Under the pieces are notes generated by a model. That model was not told where the DNA came from. It made no database searches and was given only the letters and a program-made list of their open reading frames with translations. DNA of 64,000 bases from an uncultured Candidatus Saccharibacteria bacterium (lineage in GTDB: Bacteria > Patescibacteriota > Saccharimonadia > Saccharimonadales > Saccharimonadaceae), in NCBI GenBank assembly GCA_958399925.1, contig CATXOC010000001.1:248001-312000 (forward strand), in the 5' to 3' direction. How positions within the stretch are numbered: the first letter of the stretch is position 1; each line of letters begins with the position of its first letter. Below are positions 7,850-15,217 of the stretch, one piece after another. A program made the translations under genes and the position numbers.

Positions 7850-8893
7850 ATGGCAAAAGCCTTAACAATGGCTGACCTGCTAGCTGGCAGTGATGCAAAC
7901 GTAATCGAAGCAGGTTCGACTGTTAATGGTAAAATTCTGTCAGTCAAGAAGAACGAGATCTTGGTTGACCTAGGTATGTATGGCGTCGGTATGGTACCGC
8001 GTCGCGAAATCGGTTTCGGCAAGAAGCACGAGGTTGGTGAAGAGGTTGTGGCATCGGTTGTTGAACCTGAATTGCCAAATGGCAATGTTCTATTGTCGCT
8101 ACGCAAAGCTGCAAAGGAACGTGGCTGGGATGAAGTCGCCAAAGTCGTCGACGAAGGTAAGACAATTACAGTTACCCCATTTGACGCTAACCGTGGCGGC
8201 CTACTGATTGAATTTGAAGGCGTACGTGGCTTTATGCCAGTATCGCAGCTATCGACCGAGCATTATCCACGCACTAGCGACAAGGATGAGATTCTACGCC
8301 GCCTGCGTTCACTGGTAAACAAGGAAATTGTGGCACAGATTATTGACGCTGATCAGAAGAGCAACAAACTAATCTTCAGTGAGAAGGAGGCTATTAAGGA
8401 TGGTTTATCTGATCGCCTAACTAGCCTAAAGGTTGGCGATGTGGTTGAAGGTACCGTGACTGGTATTGTTGACTTCGGCGCCTTTGTCAACGTTGACGGT
8501 ATTGAAGGTCTAGTGCACATCAGTGAAATTAGCTGGGAGCGTGTCAACGAGGTCAAGGACGTCTTGAAGGTCGGTGACAAGGTTAAGGCTAAGATTATCA
8601 GCATTGATAAGGATCGTCTAAGCCTATCGATTAAGCAGACTACTCCTGATCCATGGCTAAAGGAAGCAGAGCAGTTCAAGGTTGGCCAAAAAGTTGAGGG
8701 TACGGTTACTCGTATTACCCCATTTGGTGCTTTTGTTCAAATTAGCCCAGCTGTTGAGGCTTTGGTACACGTCAGTGAGCTTGGTCGCGACGCCGATCCT
8801 GAGAAGACCTTCAAACTAAACGAAAAGCGTGAATTCAAGGTCTTGGAAATTGATGCGGACAATCGCAAAATCCGCCTAGGTTTTGTAAAATGA
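7850..8893 (+). CDS. rpsA: 30S ribosomal protein S1, four S1 domains
   Basis: This 347-residue protein has four S1 RNA-binding domains (about residues 18-85, 100-168, 193-262 and 277-347). The last two have the classical pattern VEGTVTGIVDFGAFV...EGLVHISEIS. It binds mRNA leaders on the 30S subunit. E. coli S1 has six domains; four is usual in Gram-positive-type S1 proteins. I chose ATG 7850 because AAAAGG lies at 7835-7840 with 9 nt spacing; an in-frame TTG at 7814 has no ribosome binding site. It is followed 53 nt later by infB, so both belong to one translation-related unit. Confidence 0.9.
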   Translation: MAKALTMADLLAGSDANVIEAGSTVNGKILSVKKNEILVDLGMYGVGMVPRREIGFGKKHEVGEEVVASVVEPELPNGNVLLSLRKAAKERGWDEVAKVVDEGKTITVTPFDANRGGLLIEFEGVRGFMPVSQLSTEHYPRTSDKDEILRRLRSLVNKEIVAQIIDADQKSNKLIFSEKEAIKDGLSDRLTSLKVGDVVEGTVTGIVDFGAFVNVDGIEGLVHISEISWERVNEVKDVLKVGDKVKAKIISIDKDRLSLSIKQTTPDPWLKEAEQFKVGQKVEGTVTRITPFGAFVQISPAVEALVHVSELGRDADPEKTFKLNEKREFKVLEIDADNRKIRLGFVK

Positions 8894-8946
8894 GTGCCAA
8901 ATAAATAGTGGCGCGGTATCTGCTAAACGCGCCGGAAAGGAGCGTG

Positions 8947-10728
8947 ATGGCAGATAAAAAAGTATTACAATTACCAGAAATGATTACTGTGGGTGAACTA
9001 GCTGAAAAGCTAGACATCCCGGTGGTCAAGCTGGTGGGCGAGTTGTTCAAAAACGGTATTATGGCAACAGTAAACCAGCGTATCGATTTTGAAACAGCAG
9101 AAATTATTATTGAAGAGTTGGGCGTGAACGTAACAGTCGAGAAAAAAGACGTTGAGACGTTCGATACTGAAAAACTCGTAATTCATTTATCTAAGAACGC
9201 CAAGCCGCGAGCGCCGATTGTGGCTGTGATGGGTCATGTTGACCATGGTAAGACTACACTACTAGACTACATTCTACATCAGCATCGCCAGGCGGCAGAG
9301 GCTGGTGGTATTACGCAGCATATTTCAGCCTATCAAACAGTACATGATGGCCGACCGATTACTTTTCTGGACACGCCAGGGCACGAAGCCTTTGCTGCGC
9401 TTCGTCAACATGGTGCGACGTTAACAGATGTTGTCATCATTGTTGTAGCAGCTGATGATGGTGTGAAGCCGCAGACGGTTGAGGCTATTAAATTTGCTCG
9501 TACGGCAAATGCGAAAATCGTTGTAGCCATCAACAAGATGGATAAAGCAACTGCTAATCCTAACTTGGTACGAACGCAGTTGGCTAGCGAATATGGCCTG
9601 AACCCTGAGGAGTGGGGCGGCGACACTATTATGGTGGAAGTATCCGCGCTTACTGGCGCTGGCGTAGACAAGCTGCTAGACAGCGTGCTACTGGTTGCGG
9701 ACATGGAAGAGCTAAAGGCTGATTACAATGTTCCTGCCGAGGGCTTGATCATTGAATCTAATATGGAAAAGGGTCGTGGTGCCGTGGTTCGCTTACTGGT
9801 TGAGAACGGTACTCTAAATAAAGGCGATTTCATTGTGGCAGGTAGCGCTTGGGGTAAAGTGCGCACGCTGGAAGACTGGCGAGGCAAGGCAATGAAGGCG
9901 GCTGGTCCGTCTACTCCGGCGACCGTGACTGGTTTCCGTGAAGTACCACCATTTGGTCAACGTATCGAAGAAGTTAAAAACGAGCGCGAAGCAAAGGCTT
10001 TGGCGGCTAAGCATTATGATGAACAGATTCAGTCGACAGCTGATGCTAATATCACCAGCTCTGATATCTTGCGCATGATGAACCGAGAGACCGAACAGCA
10101 GGATGCTAACTTTGTTGTTAAGGCTGATGTGCAAGGGTCATTGACTTCTGTTGTTGACGCATTGAAACTACTAGAAACCGATGAAGTAGCAGTTAAAATT
10201 GTGGCGTCTGGTGTGGGTAATATTACTGAGGGTGATATTCGTGCGGCTGCAAGTGCAGGGGCGACTATCTTTGGCTTTAATGTTCAGCTGCCTGGTCAAG
10301 TGCGTCAGCTAGCTAATCGCAACCGTGTTGAAATTCGCATTTATAAGATAATTTACGAGCTGATTGACGACGCTAAGGACATAATGAGCGAACTACTGCC
10401 TGACAAGGTGGTTGAAACGCCGGTCGGCGAGCTAGAGGTTAAGGGTATTTTCCGCACCGCCAAAGAGAACATAATTGCCGGTGGTCTAGTAACCAAGGGT
10501 AAACTAGAGCCACGAACTTGCGTACGTATTTGGCGCGGCAAGGGTAAGAAGGCTGAACGGATCGGTGACGCCGAGCTGACTAGCGTTCGGCGCGAAAAGT
10601 CTGAGGCTAAGGAAGTATTCGAAGGTGAGATGTGCGGTGTTGAACTAAAGATTGGCACCAAACTAACATTAGAACTAGGCGATCGTCTAGAAGTTTATCG
10701 CCGCGAACTACAGAAGCGCCACCTATAG
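8947..10728 (+). CDS. infB: Translation initiation factor IF-2, short N-terminus
   Basis: This 593-residue GTPase delivers initiator fMet-tRNA to the 30S subunit. It shows the G1 motif GHVDHGKTT (about residues 95-103), G3 DTPGHE (about 142-147) and G4 NKMD (about 196-199), followed by the beta-barrel and C-terminal initiator-tRNA-binding regions. The N-terminal part has only one short IF2_N-like domain (VGELAEKLDIPVVKLVGELFKNG), so it is much shorter than E. coli IF-2. ATG 8947 follows AAAGGAG at 8936-8942; an in-frame GTG at 8944 is nearer the ribosome binding site and less likely. The gene lies directly after rpsA. Confidence 0.95.
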   Translation: MADKKVLQLPEMITVGELAEKLDIPVVKLVGELFKNGIMATVNQRIDFETAEIIIEELGVNVTVEKKDVETFDTEKLVIHLSKNAKPRAPIVAVMGHVDHGKTTLLDYILHQHRQAAEAGGITQHISAYQTVHDGRPITFLDTPGHEAFAALRQHGATLTDVVIIVVAADDGVKPQTVEAIKFARTANAKIVVAINKMDKATANPNLVRTQLASEYGLNPEEWGGDTIMVEVSALTGAGVDKLLDSVLLVADMEELKADYNVPAEGLIIESNMEKGRGAVVRLLVENGTLNKGDFIVAGSAWGKVRTLEDWRGKAMKAAGPSTPATVTGFREVPPFGQRIEEVKNEREAKALAAKHYDEQIQSTADANITSSDILRMMNRETEQQDANFVVKADVQGSLTSVVDALKLLETDEVAVKIVASGVGNITEGDIRAAASAGATIFGFNVQLPGQVRQLANRNRVEIRIYKIIYELIDDAKDIMSELLPDKVVETPVGELEVKGIFRTAKENIIAGGLVTKGKLEPRTCVRIWRGKGKKAERIGDAELTSVRREKSEAKEVFEGEMCGVELKIGTKLTLELGDRLEVYRRELQKRHL

Positions 10729-10757
10729 TGTCGCGATTTGACATAAACGCAATATCA

Positions 10758-10786
10758 TTGACAAATAGTGCTATTAATGATAATCT
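10758..10786 (+). promoter_or_regulatory. Strong promoter for the DUF11 surface protein
   Basis: TTGACA (10758-10763), a 17-nt spacer and TAATCT (10781-10786) preceded by TGA. Transcription should begin near 10793, giving a 27-nt leader with AAGGAG at 10809-10814. Confidence 0.8.
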
Positions 10787-10819
10787 AACAGTATATTTGT
10801 AGGTTAATAAGGAGATTCA

Positions 10820-13786
10820 ATGAGCGTAACATCTAAGATCAAGCAGGTTTGGCACTACGTGCCAAAGCGCGTCGCCGCTGTTACTGTATTAACAGCTGGC
10901 GTTATTGCCGCAGTAACCATTCCAGTAGCATCTAATGCATGGGGTCCAACTCGCGACACCTTTACCATCGAGAAACCAGCCGATCATATTGCCTTCGACA
11001 GTATCACGAACAATCCTAACTATGGTGATGAACGCAACTTCTTGCGTGTCCGTGATTCAGATAGTAAATATTGGGTAGCTGGTAGCAATCCAACTGGCTA
11101 TGGCAATTCAGGCAAGAACGGTTGGACGGATACTATGAACATGCGTGAAGGCCACACTTACGATGTTAAACTATACGTTCACAACAATGCTGCTGCCAAC
11201 CTTAACCTAGTAGCTACCAATGTACGTGCTCATATTAACCTACCTACGAAAGAATCTACTTTTGGTCATCAGTTTGAGATCAATGGCTACCTATGGGCAG
11301 ACAACGCAAAGCCACAGGAAATCTGGGACAACATCGTACTTAAGGGCGACGAGGCTTTCCATGTCAAAGTTGTATCGCAAAAGTACTACAACAACCTAAA
11401 GACCGAAGACAAGGGTGGCTTTGACCTGCCAAATGAAGTCTATACCGCTAAGGGTGCAGGTACTGGTGCTCTACTAGGTTATGACCAGATGGACGGCAAG
11501 ATTCCTGGCTGTTTCCAGTATAGTGGCTTTGTCCTACTAAAGATTCAACCGGTTTTCCAAGTTAAACCAGCTCCTAGCTACGACGTCGCTAAGACCGTAG
11601 ATAAGACCACCGCCAACCCAGGTGATACTATTAACTACACCATTACCGTAAAGAACACTGGTAACATTAACCTAACCAACGTTAAGGTAAATGACCAATT
11701 ACCAGCCTACTACAGCAGTGCTAAAGAGACTGTAACCAGCAAAAATGGTTCAACTGGCTCAATCGTCAAGGGTGGATCAATTACCTTTAAGCAACTAGAT
11801 GTTGGTGAAACTGCCACTATCAAGATTAGCTACACAATTAAGAACAAAGATCAGCTAGAGTGCGGTACTACTACCATCATTAACAAGGTAACCAGCTCGA
11901 CCGATCAGGATAATACCGAAGACAATAACGATAACAACCAAACCACGACTACTGTTGACAAGGACTGCACGCCACCGCCAGTAAAGAAACCGGGCTATGA
12001 CCTAGTTAAGACAGTAGATAAGACCGCTGCCAACCCGGGCGACGTCCTAACCTATACTTTGACTGTAATTAATACAGGTGAGGTTGACTTAACTAATATT
12101 AAGATAAGCGACAAACTGCCTGACAACTATCAGTCTGTGGGCGAGACCGTGATCGCTGACGGCGGTTATACTGGTTCAATCTCTAAGGATGGTTTATTAA
12201 CTATTAACAAACTGGGTGTTGGTAAATCTGCAACAATTGCCATCAGCTACAAGTTAAAGGGTGTCTCTAGCTTCAACTGTGGTACTACCATAATCAAGAA
12301 CCATGCTAGTGCTATCACTGATCAGGATAAAACCGAAGATCGTACAGACAACAATGACACTACGACAACTGTAAATCGTGAATGCCAGTCTAGCTACGAC
12401 GTCGCTAAGACCGTAGATAAGACCACCGCCAACCCAGGTGATACTATTAACTACACCATTACCGTAAAGAACACTGGTAACATTAACCTAACCAACGTTA
12501 AGGTAAATGACCAATTACCAGCCTACTACAGCAGTGCTAAAGAGACTGTAACCAGCAAAAATGGTTCAACTGGCTCAATCGTCAAGGGTGGATCAATTAC
12601 CTTTAAGCAACTAGATGTTGGTGAAACTGCCACTATCAAGATTAGCTACACAATTAAGAACAAAGATCAGCTAGAGTGCGGTACTACTACCATCATTAAC
12701 AAGGTAACCAGCTCGACCGATCAGGATAATACCGAAGACAATAACGATAACAACCAAACCACGACTACTGTTAATCGCGAATGTCAGCCTGGCTACGACG
12801 TCATTAAGACCGTAGACAAGACTACCGCCAACCCAGGTGATACCATCAAGTACACCATAACTGCTAAGAACACTGGCAACGTAGACCTAACTAACGTCAA
12901 GGTGACAGATAAGCTACCAGCAGTCTACAAGAAGGCAAGCGAGAAGGTAACGGCGCCTAGCGCTATAACTGGCTCAATCGTCAAGAACGGCGAAGTAACC
13001 ATTGCTAAACTACCTGTTGGCAAGTCTGCTACCATCGACATCACTTATGTGATTAAGGACGCTAAGAATCTACCATGTGGTACTACTACCATTAAGAACC
13101 ACGCTGAAGGCGTTACAGATCAGGATAATACCGAGGACCGTACCGACAACAACGATACAACTACGACAGTTGATCAGATTTGTACTACCAGCTTTGACCT
13201 AGTTAAGACAGTAGACAAAACTACTGCTAAGCCAGGTGACACCTTAACCTACACTCTAACCTTTAAGAATACAGGCGAGAAAGCTCTAACAGGAGTCGTC
13301 ATCCGTGATGTATTACCAGACAAGGTAACCTTAGTAAAGGATAGTTTGAAGGTTGAGCCGGCTGACACTGAATACACTGGTGATTTAGAGCAAGGTATAA
13401 AGATTAAACAGGTAGCAGCAAATGATGTAGTTTCTGTTAGCTTCCAGGCCATAGTCGCCGAAGAAGGCAAGTTCGAATGCGGTATAACTAAGATAACCAA
13501 CACTGGCTCTGCCACTACCGACGAACTAGATAAGGAAAATGGCAATACGGAGGATAACAAGGTGACTACTGAAGTTAATAAGGTTTGTACACCAGTAACT
13601 CCACCAGTAACACCACCGACCACTCCTCCTGCTACCACTACCGACGACAAGGCTGTACCTGAAAGTCCAAAAGTCATTGCACAAACTGGTGCTGGTCAGG
13701 CTATTGGTTCAGTGATTGCCATTGCATCGTTGATAGCCGCGATTACTGCATATATCCGTAGCCGTCGTTACGCCCAGGGTCTGTAG
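10820..13786 (+). CDS. Secreted surface protein with five DUF11-like repeats and a sortase-type tail
   Basis: This 988-residue protein has a positively charged N-terminus and hydrophobic segment (about 17-36) ending ASNA, a signal peptide. A unique domain (about 37-250) is followed by five repeats of about 130 residues that start with (Y/F)D(V/L)(A/V/I)KTVDKT and contain NPGDTxxYT...NTGxxxLTxVxxxDxLP, typical of the DUF11/conserved repeat domain. Each ends in a TDQDxTED...TTTTV segment with a Cys pair. The C-terminus has a Pro/Thr linker, IAQTG (953-957), a hydrophobic stretch and RSRR, which matches a cell-wall sorting signal with IAxTG in place of LPxTG. Repeats 1 and 3 are identical in DNA. 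A long stalk presenting the N-terminal domain to a host or surface is the likely role. Confidence 0.85.
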   Translation: MSVTSKIKQVWHYVPKRVAAVTVLTAGVIAAVTIPVASNAWGPTRDTFTIEKPADHIAFDSITNNPNYGDERNFLRVRDSDSKYWVAGSNPTGYGNSGKNGWTDTMNMREGHTYDVKLYVHNNAAANLNLVATNVRAHINLPTKESTFGHQFEINGYLWADNAKPQEIWDNIVLKGDEAFHVKVVSQKYYNNLKTEDKGGFDLPNEVYTAKGAGTGALLGYDQMDGKIPGCFQYSGFVLLKIQPVFQVKPAPSYDVAKTVDKTTANPGDTINYTITVKNTGNINLTNVKVNDQLPAYYSSAKETVTSKNGSTGSIVKGGSITFKQLDVGETATIKISYTIKNKDQLECGTTTIINKVTSSTDQDNTEDNNDNNQTTTTVDKDCTPPPVKKPGYDLVKTVDKTAANPGDVLTYTLTVINTGEVDLTNIKISDKLPDNYQSVGETVIADGGYTGSISKDGLLTINKLGVGKSATIAISYKLKGVSSFNCGTTIIKNHASAITDQDKTEDRTDNNDTTTTVNRECQSSYDVAKTVDKTTANPGDTINYTITVKNTGNINLTNVKVNDQLPAYYSSAKETVTSKNGSTGSIVKGGSITFKQLDVGETATIKISYTIKNKDQLECGTTTIINKVTSSTDQDNTEDNNDNNQTTTTVNRECQPGYDVIKTVDKTTANPGDTIKYTITAKNTGNVDLTNVKVTDKLPAVYKKASEKVTAPSAITGSIVKNGEVTIAKLPVGKSATIDITYVIKDAKNLPCGTTTIKNHAEGVTDQDNTEDRTDNNDTTTTVDQICTTSFDLVKTVDKTTAKPGDTLTYTLTFKNTGEKALTGVVIRDVLPDKVTLVKDSLKVEPADTEYTGDLEQGIKIKQVAANDVVSVSFQAIVAEEGKFECGITKITNTGSATTDELDKENGNTEDNKVTTEVNKVCTPVTPPVTPPTTPPATTTDDKAVPESPKVIAQTGAGQAIGSVIAIASLIAAITAYIRSRRYAQGL
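11574..11956 (+). repeat. 383-bp perfect direct repeat, copy 1
   Basis: Covers the first DUF11 unit of the surface protein. By reading along both copies I found no difference from 12390-12772; the offset is 816 bp, in frame. Confidence 0.9.
12390..12772 (+). repeat. 383-bp perfect direct repeat, copy 2
   Basis: Covers the third DUF11 unit and matches 11574-11956 base for base. The second unit lying between them is clearly diverged, which points to gene conversion or a recent block duplication. Confidence 0.9.
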
Positions 13787-13806
13787 TAGTCGAATAGAAA
13801 CCGACG

Positions 13807-13845
13807 AAATCTCCATAACTAGTTAACTAGCTATGGAGATTTTTT
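13807..13845 (+). terminator. Intrinsic terminator of surface protein gene
   Basis: ATCTCCATA pairs with TATGGAGAT around a loop that itself contains the palindrome CTAGTTAACTAG, followed by six T residues. Confidence 0.9.
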
Positions 13846-13905
13846 ATAATGGTGTGCTATACTATAGATAGACATAAGGGAAATAGGAAAGGATGGGTTT
13901 GAGAG

Positions 13906-14328
13906 ATGTTCTCGATTGATGATAAGTTTGTGGATGATTTGGGGCTGAGTGCCTTACCAAAGGAAGAAAAGGACGCTTTTGCTGAGCATATTCGCAATGA
14001 GCTTGAGATGAGAGTTGGTGATCGTTTGACTGACGGCATGAGTGATGAATCGTTGGACGAGTTTGGCTATTTTGTAGACGGTGACGAAGACGGCATGCGC
14101 ACTTGGTTCAGCAAGAATTTGCCGGATTACCGCAGTGACAAGCAATACCAAGAGCTAGCGGCAACTCAGCCGGATGCACCTGAAGTAGCATTAATGAGCC
14201 AGTTTGGTGCTTTGAAGTGGTTGCAGTTAAATCGCCCAGATTATCCGCAGGTAGTAGCTCGCACGTTAAACGAGTTGCGCCAAGAAATTATTGCTAATCG
14301 CGATGCAATCATTGGTAGTGCTAGCTAA
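13906..14328 (+). CDS. Small helical acidic protein, solo paralogue
   Basis: This 140-residue acidic protein starts MFSIDDKFVDDLGLSALPKE and shows the pattern EEKDAFAEHIRNELEMRVGDR then GMSDESLDEFGYFVDGD, matching the layout of the small proteins at 1459 and 5484. Unlike them it is not followed by a large coiled-coil gene; instead a terminator and def on the other strand follow. AAAGGA at 13887-13892 is 13 nt from the ATG and GAGAG lies nearer, so the start is slightly uncertain. The function is unknown; it may be a distant DUF5663-type relative (from memory). Confidence 0.65.
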   Translation: MFSIDDKFVDDLGLSALPKEEKDAFAEHIRNELEMRVGDRLTDGMSDESLDEFGYFVDGDEDGMRTWFSKNLPDYRSDKQYQELAATQPDAPEVALMSQFGALKWLQLNRPDYPQVVARTLNELRQEIIANRDAIIGSAS

Positions 14329-14368
14329 TAATTGGCAGTTTGTATTTATAACGGCGATGTTACACAGA

Positions 14369-14402
14369 TCTACCCGCCTTACAAGGCGGGTAGACTTATT
14401 TT
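14369..14402. terminator. Bidirectional terminator between convergent genes
   Basis: TCTACCCGCCTT pairs with AAGGCGGGTAGA around the loop ACA and is followed by CTTATTTT on the plus strand. It separates the gene ending at 14328 from the minus-strand def gene. Confidence 0.85.
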
Positions 14403-14432
14403 ATAACTAGCAGAGCAGCGTTAACATTTTTG

Positions 14433-15116
14433 TCAGTTTTTACTGTACAGCGATAGGCATTCGTGAATATAGTCGGGATCCGTTGGTAAAATATTCATCT
14501 GTTTAACTTTGTCATAGCTAATAGGCTCTAGCTCGCCATCGCTTTTCAAGATAGAGAAGGCGTCTTTACTGCGAGCAATGCGGTCGACAAAGCAAATTCC
14601 ATTGGTATGGTCGATTTCGTGCTGTAGGACACGCGCCAAAAAAGCGTTAGCTGACTTGAATTTAACGTCAAACAGTTCCTCGTCTAAGTGTGCGGTAGCT
14701 GGGTTATCGGGCGATATTACACCGTCGCCAAAGGCTTGTGCCCGTACGCGCACTTTGGTGTAGCGGGGAACGCTGCCGTAAACATCCTTAACAGATAAAC
14801 AACCTTCCTGGTCATATTCAATGTGGCCTTCGTACTTAGTAATTTTGGGGTTAATTAGAACGGTAAAATTCTGGTTATTTTTATCATCAAAGTCTTCACG
14901 CACAATAACAATGCGCTGCAATTGGTCAATCTGCACGGCAGCTAGAGCCACGGCTACTTCATGAGGGCGCGAGGCTTCCCAGTCGATCGTAGCAGCCATC
15001 ATGTCGTCGATTACCTGGGCTACCTCTGGTGTTAATTGAGCAACTTTTTTACTGTGCAATCTCAAATCATGATTAGGCAGGGTAATAATATCCTTATATG
15101 TATATTTCGAGTTCAT
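14433..15116 (-). CDS. def: Peptide deformylase
   Basis: This 227-residue metallo-hydrolase removes the formyl group from nascent proteins. Motif 2 (EGCLS, metal-ligand Cys) and motif 3 (HEIDH, with two His ligands and the catalytic Glu) are intact. Motif 1 is normally GxGLAAxQ; here it reads VAVALAAVQ, keeping the Gln but lacking both glycines. There is a long insertion with an acidic loop (REDFDDKNNQN) after motif 1. The gene is convergent with the gene ending at 14328 and divergent from the VirB6-like genes. map, which acts next on the same N-termini, is found at 29103 rather than nearby. Confidence 0.92.
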   Translation of the reverse strand: MNSKYTYKDIITLPNHDLRLHSKKVAQLTPEVAQVIDDMMAATIDWEASRPHEVAVALAAVQIDQLQRIVIVREDFDDKNNQNFTVLINPKITKYEGHIEYDQEGCLSVKDVYGSVPRYTKVRVRAQAFGDGVISPDNPATAHLDEELFDVKFKSANAFLARVLQHEIDHTNGICFVDRIARSKDAFSILKSDGELEPISYDKVKQMNILPTDPDYIHECLSLYSKN

Positions 15117-15217
15117 ACCTCTATTGTATCAGATTATACGACGATTTAGTTTTATTGCTGCATCATAAGCGTGATGTGGTAAAATAAAGATATGATTTGC
15201 GGGGGTGTGGATTATTG

